This document shows positions 40,001-53,600 of a stretch of DNA of 64,000 bases, one piece after another. Each line of letters starts with the position of its first letter. The first letter of the stretch is position 1. Under the pieces are notes generated by a model. The model was not told where the DNA came from. It made no database searches and saw only the letters and a program-made list of their open reading frames with translations. Source of the DNA: Onchocerca lupi (lineage: Eukaryota; Nematoda; Chromadorea; Rhabditida; Onchocercidae). The DNA is taken from NCBI GenBank assembly GCA_028564675.1, contig JAOVVO010000056.1, forward strand, positions 124,001 to 188,000, given 5' to 3'. A program made the translations under genes and the position numbers.

Positions 40001-41525
40001 ATATACAGATATGGTCAAAAAAGACGTACATATGTATATCGTTTGATTACAGACAACAGTATGGAGAGGGCTATTTTCAGTCGTCAAATTGGAAAGAGTG
40101 GATTGCAACGTAATTAAACATTTTAATTGTCAATACCTTTGGTTGTTTAGTTGCTTTTTAACACATTTTACATTTGTAGAACGAGTTGTGGACGATAAAC
40201 AAATGGACATTGACATCACGAAGCGTGAATTGGAACAGCTTCTTGTCTATGATGTAAGATCTCATATTTGTTGCTGAATGATTCTATAATGTCTTAGATT
40301 TAATCAGAATGTAGATGGAAATTACTGGCTTAAATCGTGCTGAGTTTGTTCATGTTTGACTTGATATTTGGGGATAATCGCTCTGCAGATGATATGAATA
40401 TGCGAGAAATCATTTTAGGAGTCACTTGATGTAGCTACAGAAGAATGGAACATAACTACTTGGCAGATTGATGACGCTTTGCTTTGGATGACAGCTCTGT
40501 CTCATTCAAAAATGTTTTCCCAAGTAAAATTCTTTCTTCATTTTAATTTCCAATTCTTTCCATTTTTAAATGATAATGCTTAGTGTTTGAGTATTCGGTT
40601 TTCCATCGGATACATGGTTTTGGTTTTTATTAGATTCCATTCTTGCACGAAAGCCTGTTAATGGAAAGAGAAGATCGGCTAAGCGAGGAAGAGAAGGTCG
40701 AAGCCAGAATGCTTTATGAAAGAGAAAAACAAATCTACAAAAATGGAGATTTTGATTATGATTGGATGTTGCGTGGTGGTGGTCGTGGTAATGAATTCGG
40801 AGGTCCACGAATGCCGTTCCCAAGAATGTGGCCTTCAGCATCGTAAATTTTCATGTTTTTCTTAACTTTGAAGTTTTTTGTTAGGATTGCTGCATGAATA
40901 ACTTAAAATAATGAATTTTGGTCTTTAGGCAACAAATGCATAGTCCAGTGCCACTTAGACCAACACCAATGGCAATGATTCTTGAGCGCGCCATGGGAAA
41001 TTGGCATAATCAGGAACCCACTGCCACATCAAATCAACATCCTAACGGAAATGCCGTACAAATCATCACTGACAGAGGTATGTTTTCTCGTGTTTGAATG
41101 AAAAAGGGGAACTATTGATTTTTGGAATTGGTCTTTGTGACAGTGTTTTTTTTTTTTTTTTTTGATGGTTTTTATTTTTTATTTTTGTAGAAATGGAGCT
41201 TCCATGCTTAACTGCTCCCGGACGGAAGGGGAAAGTTGCATTACATGAGAAATGTTGGCTGGTCACTTTACCGACTGGAGTTTTCATCCGATCATTACGT
41301 GGTGATGTTTATGACGCTCGTGGTACAGTTTATGACCAGCCCAAATGTTAGTTCTTTATTTAGTTACTTTGCATTTCAATTCATATTATCCGAATTAATA
41401 TCGTCAATATTTTTCAGGTATTTTTAATGAATCTTTAAGATAAATTTGTTTCAGATAAGGCAGGAAAAGAACAAGATTCATTTGCTCCTAGTGAAGTGAT
41501 CGATTTGTGTGACTCTGATGATTGA
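34049..41525 (+). CDS. RAD54L2: SNF2-family ATPase, RAD54L2/ARIP4 type
   Basis: Exons: 34049-34200, 34373-34668, probably 34891-34902, 35027-35081, 35138-35386, 35601-35697, 35766-35881, 36459-36553, 36918-37079, 37161-37275, 37688-37915, 37998-38178, 38319-38442, 38506-38736, 38876-39021, 39172-39290, 39427-39533, 39653-39771, 39929-40109, 40180-40253, 40419-40523, 40634-40842, 40929-41077, 41191-41346, 41455-41525. They give about 1183 aa. Helicase motifs are HAMGLGKTIQ (I), DEGH (II), LTGYPLQNN (III), STRAGSLGINL (V) and QAVCRIYRYGQ (VI). RVVDDKQ and IPFLHESLLMEREDRLS are ARIP4 hallmarks. SUMO-interaction-like motifs lie near both termini. It is a nuclear DNA-translocating remodeler and probable transcription cofactor. 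Uncertain points: exon 3 (34669-35026) and a NAGNAG acceptor at 36457-36461. Confidence 0.92.
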
Positions 41526-42889
41526 CAACTCACTCATATTAATTCGGCAGGACCCTCGTCCCATTTCTTGTCTTCCTTTGATTACCAAATAGCATTCAGT
41601 ATATCTCCAGTTTTACTGGCTGATTTATGTTTATTTTGGATCCTTCAGCCTCGGATAGTTGCGTCTGGTGTTGATATTGTTAATATCTTGACTGGAATAA
41701 GTAAATTATAAAAACACCCTGATATGGTTAGGCATTAATTAAAGAGACACAATCGATTAGAATTTTGACTGGTTTCAATTCCTTATTTTAGCATTATGTA
41801 GGAACTTTGTTATTTTAATGAGCGTTACGTAACCTTTTGAGATCTCCTAATCTTTTCCTGCAGGAATTAGTGAGTTTTATAAATTTCGAAACATTTGTAG
41901 ATCCTTGATCCTAAATTGGATTTTACTGTAGATCACTAAAACCAGTCCCCATATTTTTTTTGAAAACCTGATTCAAAAATTTTTTCGAAACCTTGTCATT
42001 ATTACCTTATTCTTTCGATTACTATTCTGTGTTACGAGTATTTGAGTTGCTTGTGGCCTCTTAGAACCCAGTTTAAACCACGCAAATTAGAGTTTAATGC
42101 GACCTATATCAAACAGGGAAGAGATAAAAACTAAAGCATCCTTATTCAGGGTTTACAAATTAACTTTGAATAAATATCGAATCCTCGTATTTCTTGTTGA
42201 GTTACTTGTAAATTTATGTCTGTTTTAGAGAGTGCATTTTAATATAAGTGCTTTTGTTTATGGTTTTTATGTCCAATGATTTCTTAATTTTTATTTCACT
42301 CTTTAAGAGTTGTGCAACCAGTGCAATAGTGAAACTGGTTTCTTTTTGGGAAAATGCTCCAACGGTTGTTTTAATAAGCTCCTTGTTTATGCATACAAGG
42401 AGTATAAATATATTTACATAATGCAGCGCTACATTAAGTCTCATCCAATAAACCATCTAGTTATCTTAAGGCCAGCTGTGGAGAATTATTTAGAATACGG
42501 TTTCGTCGGAAAAACTCTAATACTAAATAATTTATTTGGTTCAACTGAACAGATTCAAAAAAAAAGTGCAGAGTGAGGAGAATTCATGATGAAGGAGAAT
42601 ATGTCCAATGGAGCTATTATAAGAGATTGGTAAAAGAAAGAAGTGCTACATATATATATATGAAGTTGAGAAAACAAAGAATGGACATATGAAGGAATTA
42701 ATGAACCTTGAGATAAGAATGGGATGGTTACAGGATGTAAGCGCTTATAACATTCTCTCATTGAAATTTTAGCAAACATTAATGCAAAAAGCAGCCAAGG
42801 TGCTGGAATACCGAAGAATTTCTGGCGAGATGGGATTGTAAAAAATTCGATTTACTCCGCGGTTAGAAGTCGCGTATTTGTTGGGCCTG
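41526..42889. other. Convergent intergenic region
   Basis: 3' flanks of the SNF2 gene (+) and GFA gene (-). ORFs at 42310-42576 (+) and 42555-42779 (-) show no domain, splice or composition support. A short (TA)n lies near 42650. Confidence 0.55.
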
Positions 42890-43277
42890 TCACTCAACAG
42901 TAACTGATTTGGCTAAATTACGTGGCCGATCAACCTGAAAAGCGGCTTTATCTAAATGCAAGTCGCCATGGAGTATGTGTAACAACAAATTCATAATTCT
43001 GCGAGGAATAAGAATTTGCAAATGCAGATAAAGAAACCAGGAACTTTCAGTGGAACTCACGTTTAGTCCTTTTAATTCAGCAACATGATAGCTGAGCAGC
43101 TGCAGAGGAATGACGGTAAGGATATTCTGGATGCAATCCACTGTTTTCGGAACACGAAGCACCGAATGCCTATCCTTCAGATCATTTTCTGGTACATCGG
43201 AGTCCGCAATAATGATAGGATCACCATCACGAGCAAGAACTTGTTGCAAAGCGTTGATTGATTTCTAAATTGGATAG

Positions 43278-43315
<38 letters not shown>

Positions 43316-46300
43316 TAGAAATACTGGAAATTACTACTAATGATATTTTTGAATGCATTTTTTGGACGGATTTCGCAGATTTAAATTTCGGAATGAAAAC
43401 TTCCTGCAAGCATAAATTACAATTACATTGTAAACATTATCGCTACAGATGACCATGACGATGCTGCGATTCTTATCAACCATTGCAAGCGGACCATGTT
43501 TTAATTCACCGCTCATTATTCCTTCACAGTGCATATATGACAATTCCTATAAATTTCTTCTAAAATCCGAAAAAAAAATCAACTGAATAAATGCAAATTC
43601 TCTGCTCTAATTACAGCGTTCCCTTCCAAAATACATACTTTGATTTTCAATGCACCTTCAAGACATGTAGCGAAATTATATCCACGACCCATTATCAGAA
43701 GCGACCGTTCCTTATAGATTTTTTTCGCTATTGTAAGTACTTCATCATCCAGTTTTAAAACTTCTCGAATCAAGTCTGCAAGAAGTCACTCTTTCCACTT
43801 TTTCTTCAAGATTTCAGCTTTTCAGCGATGTTGATTGTGGTTTAATAAAGCATATGATATGAAGTGCTTCATGTCAGGTCATTGGGAAGTATTTTCTTTT
43901 TTTGCTTTGTACCAATAGAGATGGATAAGACACTTAACCGAAAAGCCATTTGATTAGGAGCTTGGATAAGTTAAGTAATTCATATTTAGGAAATTACAAT
44001 AATGCAAAAACTTGATTATCAAAATCTTTATCCATTTTTCAATAAGCTCGACAAAAAATATAACCAGGTAACTGTTGTAATCCATTGACAATATCATTGC
44101 GACGCTTGCGCATCGAAATTCGGTCATCGCTCATTGTTAAAGCGAACATTACCAGCGATAAAATTTGCGAAGTGTACGCCTGCAACCAGTCAATTTCAGT
44201 ACTAGTAATTCATAATTTTGTTTTAGCAAGTCCGAACTTCTAACCTGCAGGATCAATTTATACGTACTTTAGTTGACGCAACACCAACTTCAGGACCAGC
44301 ATTGATATGAACCCCGCAGTGTGTCTCACGACAAATGCTACTTCCAACGGTGTTTGTAATACCTATTGTCAACGCTCCTCGTGGCTTGCAATATCTGAAA
44401 AACCTATCATTAAAATTTCGTAATTGTTTACAAAAGAAAAACAGAAGTTTTCCGAAAGTTTTGATTGAGAACAGTTCGCGAGGAAGCTAAAAAAACTCGC
44501 AGTACTAGCCTCAAAGCGTTGAGAGTATCTGCTGTTTCACCGCTCTGAGATATAAAAAAGCAAACATCGTCGCGAAATATCGGTGTTTCGCGATCCAAAA
44601 AGTCGCTGGCCAATTCCAATACCACTGGTAGTTCTGTTAATTCTTCCATGATTTGTCGGCACTAAAAGTTCTTAAACTCCATTCCCATGAATTTGAAAAT
44701 AAATAGCAATTTATACATGAGATAGAAAGTGAATGACTAAGTCTGATTTGTTTACTAAAGAAAGATTACCGCAAGAGCTGAGTGGTACGAACTGCCACAC
44801 GCTACCAAAATTAGTCGCCTACATCGCTTAATATCCAATAAATAATCCTGAAATGCCAATATGAACCTTTTTTTTTGAATAGCATTTGCAATAGGATCAA
44901 ATATTTACAAAATATCGCTTGATCGCCAGCACTTCCCATTTCTCCTTTGCAAAATCTCTCCTAGATATGTTACTACCAAAGTCAAACTCGGCCGATGGCA
45001 TCCTTTGATAAAGAGATAGATGCTAGTCTCCTCATCAAAGGATGCTATCCATTTAAACTTTCTATCTCTATTCAGTTCGTTTACAACCCAGTTATTAAGC
45101 CATTTTATTATTTCTGAATTCAATGAAAAAGAAAAAAAAAAAAAAAAAAACTACAGAAACCGAGAAATATTTCAATGAAAAAAACTAGTTTCCTTCCTCT
45201 TCCATTTCAGAAATTTATGACAACTGTTGTTTCATCCCTCACGAATTATAGAACTAATGACAACAGAATTCAAATCCAGAATGATTAATCAAAAAATACA
45301 TAATATAACACAATGAAAAAAAAGCAGACCTTTATACCTCCGAGAACAACAGTACCATCATCAAGTATACGACCTCGCATTGTGTTCACAATGGAATCCG
45401 GTTGTTCATAAATTTCCTTTTGCATAAATGTTTTGAAATTACCCATCATTATTTCTTGCAACTCTAACGTCAAATTTTGAACCTCACGTGTTTGCGGAAT
45501 TTCATCTCCACGCTTTACGCGATGTATTGATAATGCTGAAAGATAAAATGCCACATGAAAATTCAAGTTGAATTTTCATGTTCGAGAAAAAATTAACCTA
45601 TTTTTTTAAATTAATAATTTATTCCTGAAGTCTTAATTCTATTGACCCAATAGTAAAACTAATTTAATGGAAGTTACGACCTCGCTCGGATACAAAATAC
45701 ATAAAAACTAACACCCATTTTCGATCATAGCTACATCATCGTCTTCCAGAAAAATGACCTGCTTTGTATGTTCAACAATTGCGCTAAACAACGAATATAA
45801 TTGGCTAATAGAAGAAAATTCTTCTTTGGTTCAAAGCTTCAAACTTCAAAATTGAAAACAGCAGAAAATGAGTTATATAATTACTGCAATATTTCAATCC
45901 TACTTCGTTATACGCAACGATTTGATAAAACATGAATGAATAATTCGACAGATTACCTTGCGTCAGATGCAACAAAATATTCCGCTTCTTGATAATCAAA
46001 AATTTGAAATGCTGCCTCATTGGATGCTGGAAACCACTTTTACGAGTTAACATTCTGCATAAAAGAAGCTAACTAAGCAAACAATAGCTTTCACGTATGT
46101 TTACGGAAACGAAAAACCTTCCCCTCCTTTGATGGGCGTACTTGTTTTGAATTCTGTTTCGATAATCATTGTTGGCTCCATATACGATTCATTGGCGTAT
46201 TCGGAAGATATGAAGCGACGAGCTAAAAAATTTTTAGAATCTAGAAGGTGAGATTTTCTCGGATATTAAAAAACCAAAAATTAATAGAAGGAGTTGAACA

Positions 46301-47695
46301 CTGGCCTTGATAATTGCTACGAATAAAAAACTAAGCTCTAGAAAACAATTCAAAGCTACCTTTACTAAAAAATACTGGAAAATGATTAGTAGAGAGCCTT
46401 CCTGTGGTTTTAATTCCAATAAGAAGAGGACTACCACGTCGTGTTGCCACAAGCTGACCAGGAAAACGATTGCTTTTGAAAGCTAATGCAAATGCACCTT
46501 CCTAAAATGTGATAGCATTTTTATATAATTTTATAATGGAAATTTAGGCATGTATGAAGCTCTGGAGTTCAGACTGGATTACTGCGATGATGAAAATGAA
46601 AGTAATGAACTAATGCATATGAAAATAATGAACTTGTTTCTTTTTCTAAACAAAAGAGGCAACAAGCGACTGAAGTTATTGATTACAATGAAAAGTTAAA
46701 TTTCAATTACTAACAAGATGTTGAATGGTAGCCTCAACAAGCTGACGGAAACTAGCTCCTTCACATTTATTTGTAATGTGTTGAATCAATTTCACAATTA
46801 CTTCGGTATCTGTTTCCGACTCAAATTCATAACCTTTTTTCATCAAATATTCCTTAACTTCGCGATAGTTTGTTATGATACCATTGTGGACAACCAAGAA
46901 TTCTGCAATAATTTGGAGATACATTAAAATAACGACTATTTCAATAGATATTGAAGTTTTTTAGTGAATACAGTATCCTTAATAGTTATGGAACATAAAA
47001 TAAAAATACACCATTTTGAGTATTTGATCTTTGTGGGTGAGAGTTGACATCCCTGGGAGAACCGTGTGTCGCCCATCTCGTGTGTGCGATACCACAGTGT
47101 GTTTTATACACAATATTATCACTGCGGATATGGCTCTCTAAATACTAGCACAGATAAGCTTCAAATAAGAATTCTAAATCGTCCATCAATATACAATCAT
47201 GACTGCCAAAGAAATACCGGCTTTTCAGGCTGAATCATTCCATTATTTAATCTTGAACATACCTTTTATGTAGTCTTCGAGTACGCTGACTTTACCAACT
47301 TTCTTCAGTAGAGCTACTTTCGAACCAATTTTCGTGTTATCCGCTTCATCATCCACAGCAAGTCCTAAAGTATTTATTCTTTGAACTTATATAAAGTACA
47401 ACGGCTATAAGATCTCTATATTTACTACTTGGATATCTCAATAATTACATCATTAGCATAATACGGAAATAAAACATGCGAGAAAAATTTCTTTGACGAT
47501 AAATATACAAAGAACTTTTTTTGCTAAAATTTAGGCTTGAAGTTAAAGAGTTCGAGACTTTTCGTATGTGGCATCTGTACCTGCGGAATCATAGCCACGA
47601 TATTCCATCCTGTGTAAACCCCTGAGCAGTATATCAATTATTTCACTCCGCTTTCTTGGCGTTAAGAAGTTTAAATATGCGAAAATCCCACACAT
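42890..47695 (-). CDS. GFPT: Glutamine:fructose-6-phosphate aminotransferase (isomerizing)
   Basis: Seventeen minus-strand exons: 47695-47581, 47364-47263, 47137-47012, 46902-46715, 46501-46360, 46222-46118, 46026-45957, 45783-45713, 45535-45330, 44847-44770, 44661-44510, 44394-44268, 44179-44065, 43775-43639, 43546-43427, 43264-43061, 42934-42890. They total 2103 nt, or 700 aa (human GFAT1: 699). The glutaminase domain starts MCGIFAYLN with catalytic Cys2 and has CGIAHTRWATHG and VVHNGIITNY. Two SIS (isomerase) domains follow, with VACGSSYHSA, SQSGETADTLNALR, GRGYNFATCLEGALK and GELKHGPLAM. The C-terminus is RNLAKSVTVE. It makes glucosamine-6-phosphate from fructose-6-phosphate and glutamine, committing carbon to UDP-GlcNAc, glycans and chitin. 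A TTTTAG at 47732 gives a likely trans-spliced 36-nt 5' UTR. The intron after 44510 starts with GC. Confidence 0.95.
43282..43313. repeat. T32 homopolymer in GFA intron
   Basis: Thirty-two T residues on the + strand, so an A-run in the sense direction of the minus-strand gene, 17 bp before the acceptor of exon 16. This is unusual because the region before an acceptor is normally pyrimidine-rich in the sense strand. Confidence 0.9.
44998..45069. repeat. Interleaved inverted repeats in GFA intron
   Basis: Arm pair A is GCATCCTTTGAT (44998-45009) with its exact complement at 45034-45045. Arm pair B is AGAGATAGA (45013-45021) with its complement at 45061-45069. The pairs cross rather than nest, so an RNA could form a pseudoknot-like fold or one of two alternative hairpins. 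Confidence 0.75.
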
Positions 47696-50600
47696 CTCGG
47701 AAAAACGTAAATTGTATTTTTCCCTTCGATACTAAAAGAAAATTTGACAAAATACGAAAAATTATCAGAACATAACATGCGTTTCTGCAGTTCCATTTAT
47801 TATAATATAAAATTGCGCGGTAAAATTGCCTTAGACGTAATTCCTTTCGACAGAGAATTTCTTTTTAATAGGATATATACTTCGGATCGCTTAGCTCCCC
47901 TTTTAAAATATTTCTATGCATTGCCTCAGAAAATAATATCATAAGAGAAGACATTATTTTTTTATTAAATACGATTTATTAAAAAGTGCATTTTAATGAA
48001 GAAAGAAAAAGAACATTGTACTTATTTCTGAATCTCATTTGAAAAAGTGTATTGAGAGGGATAGAGAGAAAGTAAAATTACATGCGAGTAGTCTGAAAGT
48101 GAGCATCGCAGACTTTATCAATGATTAGATTGAGTTATCAATGATGTGATGCGAAGGAAAGAACATGTAACATTTATGTGATGATCAGAGACCTCTACAG
48201 TTAACACTGTCGTACAGACATAATTTCCTTCTCATTGATGAACGACCCAAAAGTTTGCTCACAATAATCCCACCAGTATATTCCTTCCCTCCATTTTCAA
48301 AGTCGAGTATTTATTTCGCAGAATACAATAATAAATCTGGATGACCCACAGCTAATATAAAGAGAAATTTGTTCAGCGCTTAGCGACTTAGTTCCAGCTT
48401 TCTCTTGCGACATATCACTTTATACAGAAGATCCATAAATTCAAAATACGCAGTTAGGAAAAGAGACCTGTGGCCTGGAGCACATGGATATAGAACATAT
48501 TAACAATGCTTGAATATATTTGCAATGCATCTCATCATTTCAATTAATAAAAGAAACGAAAGGAAACACGGACAAAAGATAACAAAGAGCGAAAAACACT
48601 ATCGAGAAGGATTATAATTCAGCAATTTAAGCAACTAGTCTTGAAATTGGATTCTGTCATTTTTAAAAACGGAAAAATTATGTAGGATGTGATCTGTAAA
48701 AAAGGAAATTAATAGAAGAGTACAAAATTGAGATACTCTATCATCCACTGAATGATAAAACCGTGTTTTGATACAAAACCATCTCTACAATATGTATGCA
48801 GTGATGATTCATGATTAATGTTTCCAATGATGCATTATTTGCTAGATGTTTCATATCTGCATCATGCCGCTACTATTTTGATCAAAGCTGTCATGTCCGA
48901 ACAAACAAGTTTTGTGAAGGAATTCCTACCGTTGCATTAGTCTCAATTAGTAAAAGAAATTGGCGAAGCTCGAATTTCTCTCGGAGGATCCAAATTTTTG
49001 CAGTTCACTATACAAAATCTTTTAGCTATAACATCTATAATCTATATGGATTTAAATAAAAGATAACAAAAAACTTGCTGCTTATATACCTATCAGTAAT
49101 CTATCCAACTCTTTCTGAAAGTTTATATATTGAGACCATTTCCCAGAATACTTGGTAATAGAATACCCGGATTGTGAATTTCACGATGCCAACTCATCTG
49201 GTTCAGTTGTAGGAAAGAGAAATTAGTTGTGCATGCCCAATTAATTAACGATAAGTAGGTCGGGGAATTTTTCCAGGAAGTTGTGAATTGTAAGAAATAA
49301 GATGGTTGAGAGAAGAAGAGAGCAATATTCTTCGATTGCCACTGCTCTCAGTATCTCTGTCACAGTACATTGGATTTCAAGGTCATCAAAGATGTACCCA
49401 GTAATTAGAAAAATAGAGAAAAAGAAGAAAAAGAACACAGTCTTTCTGGAAAATTTCAAAGGAAAAGTAGTTTCCTCCTTATGTGTGTCTGAGACAGGGT
49501 CATGGATCATCTATCTTTAGAATATGTGTTCTAATGTTTTCTGAATAAAATTGTGATCGACTGTTATGCAGTCAGGAAAAGATATACTGCACGTTTCTGA
49601 GAATGAGAGGACCAGAGAAATGGAAAGAAATGTATGATTTTTTTTTTTCGAAGAAAATCATAAATCAAAAATTTGACCTGCTCTTCGAGAATGGAAATTA
49701 TAAGTGTCCAAACAGTCATTAATCACATGTCAGACAATGCGAAAGTGATTCCATGTGCACATGGAATGAGAGGGCCAGAGAACCGAAACAGGATCTTTTC
49801 CGGGAAAACCAATAAATGAGGACTTTTGAAGTGACAAGCGAGTCAGCCCAGAACACTTATGACCTTTGAAACTTAATGTCATCGAAATAATAAATTATAA
49901 CAGCTTCATATCGGATCCAAAGCTGCTGAGGACTGGTCACCACTCACCGACCGGCTAAAGACACTTAGTTTTCAACAGAGAATCTAAGAGCTTAGAATTT
50001 TGCATCAATTGATGCTAATGCCGGAAGTACTGGAAAAATGTCGAACTTTTGGTTTTTGGTTTTTGGTTTTCAGGAAGAACTATATATGTCCTTCCTAATT
50101 CGATTTCTCTAGCTCTCTCATTTTAACATTTTCCATTAATGATTGTCATTTCGCACGAATATGAACAAATTCTACAATTCTCTCCAGGAGATTAAAAACT
50201 TCAGAACTTTGAATATTTATAATCAATAACTTTACAAAAAATGCGTACGTATTCTTCTGGTTTCCCTGAGCATATGAACTGCTTAGTTTATACTTCAAAA
50301 ACTTTGTTTTAAAAACTTAATCGCCTCCCCGTAGATACGTTCGGAAAGAAATCGCGAATTGGTGAATTTCAGTATTATTATCGTCCCTCTCGCTGTCGGA
50401 TACTGTTTTTGCAGCTCTCTAACATTTAATCGCTACATTGTTTCAATAATTTAGAAATTCGATTACTAGTAGTCAATCTTAGCAATGTAACTTCCGATTC
50501 ACAACTTCGTGGGAGTAGTGTACCAGAAACCGAGAAATTTGAAATATTACCATAGATCTATCAGAAGAGATAGGTAAATTCTAGGTAAATCTTTAGGTTC

Positions 50601-53600
50601 AGGTAAATCAGAATATTGTGAATAAGTGATTTCACCAAAATTCTTCAATCACAATCTTCCGGAACAGTTAATTGTGTGAGCTTCTCTATTTTTGTTGATG
50701 GAAGTAATTACGACTTTTGTCCGTGGCGGTATTAATAAATGATTCTATCGTTACTCCTACGAGTTAGAATGCCGTAATTTTATAGCTGGGGATACATTGA
50801 AAAGTAGCTGATTTTTAACTCAGAATTCTTCGAGATTTTCCTTCTCAACAACTTTCAATTCCGTTTCCATCCAAGTAATGAAGAATGCCAGTTATGCTTT
50901 GATTTTATTGAAATTGTTAATAATGGATATGCTGGAATGAAATATACCAATTCTGTTGAATTAATGAAACTCATTTACAGCAGAGATATATTAAGAATAA
51001 ATTCGTATAGTCTCATTTTCCTTCGAATTTACTTCATATCGAACTTACTCTAGAACCAGCATTGCGTTCCAGATGATGTCATTTGAAAGAGTACATTCAA
51101 CAGTGTTTCGCAATCTTTCTGATTTTTAAGATTAAAATATTAGCAAAGTATTTTGTTATTTGATATTAAGCCGACATTAAAAATGATACATCATAACTAT
51201 AAGTTTAATAAGAATAGTCACTGACAAAATTATAACCCGCCGTTTGGTTAAAGAAAAGATTATTATAAAGTGAGTTTTTTTTTTCAGCGAGAAGGTGAAC
51301 ACCTGGTGAACATTTTTTAGTAGTCTTGTTCGGAAAATGATAAACTTCTTAAGAGACGTTTTAGGATTACTTCCTTTTTTAAACTAAGCAAGCAAATAAG
51401 CTACTGAAGGATTAAATATTTGAAACGATTGAGAATAAGAAATGAGTGATGCATCATCGATTTGCAATAAGAAAAGGGAAGTGATTCGGTTTGGATGACA
51501 TGAAGTAAATAATGGCATCGCCATCGTAAAGTGACAACATGATAAATAAAAATCTCGAATATGTATCACGACATCACTTCTAGGTCGTGTCCTTTGCCTC
51601 GTCAAAAACATACTTATTAAGTAATACTTTACCAGCATCGATGATGTAAGCTGATGTACGCAATATTTTACCAGCATTTAATCAGTAATGGTTTATCAGT
51701 ATATAATTGGAAATTTTTGCTCAAAATCAGCATAGCAAACTATAAGCTTGATTCGAAGCAAAATGTAGTTCATCTTACTGACCTGTCAAATATGGAAATG
51801 GTAGAAAGAAAACATGGTAGGAAACTTTACAAAAATCTAATTGTCGTGTTTCTAAATCAGTATATCTTTTTCAGTATTGATCAGTGAGGTAAAAAAAGGA
51901 ACAATATTTGCGATAGCATTTCGTACCAGGATCAGTTGAAATGAATTATGAAAAGCCTTTGATGATAGACTTAGACGAAGTATGGCATCGCTGCACAGTA
52001 AAAATGAAAATGAAAAATGAAGAACTGTTACATATCTACTGCTTTTTCGTATTTGTAATAAGGTCAGAAAATTTCTTGCCAGTAATATCACTGAACGCTT
52101 CAATTAAAAATAAGCGTGAGATCAGATTCAGGGCATTCTGATAAAAAGTCAGCAAACTACATCTTTGCTCTTCATCACTATTCAACGCCTTAATTCACGA
52201 CTCGAGAATCTGAAGAAGGATGGCTATTTGCCATTCAAGCTGAATGCCTGTTTTGAAAAACTTGTAACCTCTTTATTCCATTCCCTTTTTTTTGGTTGTT
52301 TCTTCGGAATATATTTAAAAATTTACAGTTTACTCTTCAAAACAAGAATGTCTCGAGTTGAATAAACTGTAATGATTTTTTCTTGCAATGCAAACAGTAA
52401 TAATTATCAAAAAAATATAATCAAATTATTTCATTTCTTGAAGTTTCCAATCGAAATCTCTTGCCATAATCAAAATATTAGATAACGAAAGCAAATTTTA
52501 GTATTTTAAAAAACTTATCCAGAATGCTATAATTTGTTGTTAAGGGATCAGCCGTAGCCTCTTCATCTTCAGCAATTCTTTATCTTAAATTTTGTGTTTT
52601 GTATAATCCAATCCATTTAAAAGTAGTTTTGACGAAGTCAGTTTGAACTATTCATTTGAGAGCACTCGTTATTCAGTTATCTTCTACAAAGACCGTGATT
52701 TTTATTGTGAACACGAACTAAATAAGATTCTGTTAGAGTTAAATGCAGAAACTGAAGCAATGGAACTCAATGTGAAGTAGTAAAATAGAAGATAATGCAT
52801 ATTGATATCAATATGCAACCAGACGATATTAAAGCAAGAAATGAGAGAAACGCCAGTTCAATTCACTTTGAAGTAAAATATGCTCCATGAGTTCTAGCAA
52901 AAAATCAAGCTACAAAGCGCTTGATGTAATATTGATCTTTAAGATGAAAGAAACGCCGAAGATTCTTATTCAATCTTTTTAATATCACTCTTTTAAAAAC
53001 AACTTTTACCTATAAAAGATTAATATATACGGAAGGAAAAAAGAAGAGGAATTGCTTAATTCCGCTGAATTGCGAATAAGACAACAGTGATTGCGAACAA
53101 TGCTTTTGATATAAGGTGGTGCTAAATAATAACGGTGAAATGGAAATATGCCAGTTAGAGTCTTTAAGCTAAATTTCAAGCTAAATATTCAGTATATATT
53201 GATTAAGAACTAAATATCGTCGCAGTTTTCAGCACAAAATTTCACAATGATAAATGCCTACTAACATTTTCAAATTATTAAGCTTATTAACATTTTTAAT
53301 GCTTTGAAGGAAGTAAGCCAGCACTTTACATCATCGTACTGGAAACAATAATTTGCGGAAATACGACATAGTGGCTGATGGAAGGCGAAATAGAAACTCA
53401 ATGTGAAATATGAACATATTATTTTGCACCTGGATGGTAGACAATATTTTTGGGCAGTGTAGCCGATACTGTGGAAGATGAGCGGTTTTATCACACGAAA
53501 ATTAAGGTAAATTTCCAGAGCTGATCTCTATCCAAGATTATAGATTGAAGAATGCAAATTTATTGCATGTTAATGCGGTATATAGAATTAACTCCAGAGT

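Noticed and set aside
44905..45123. 72-codon ORF within a GFA intron
   Set aside because: It covers the interleaved inverted repeats, has no family features, and the GFA exons on both sides join without it.
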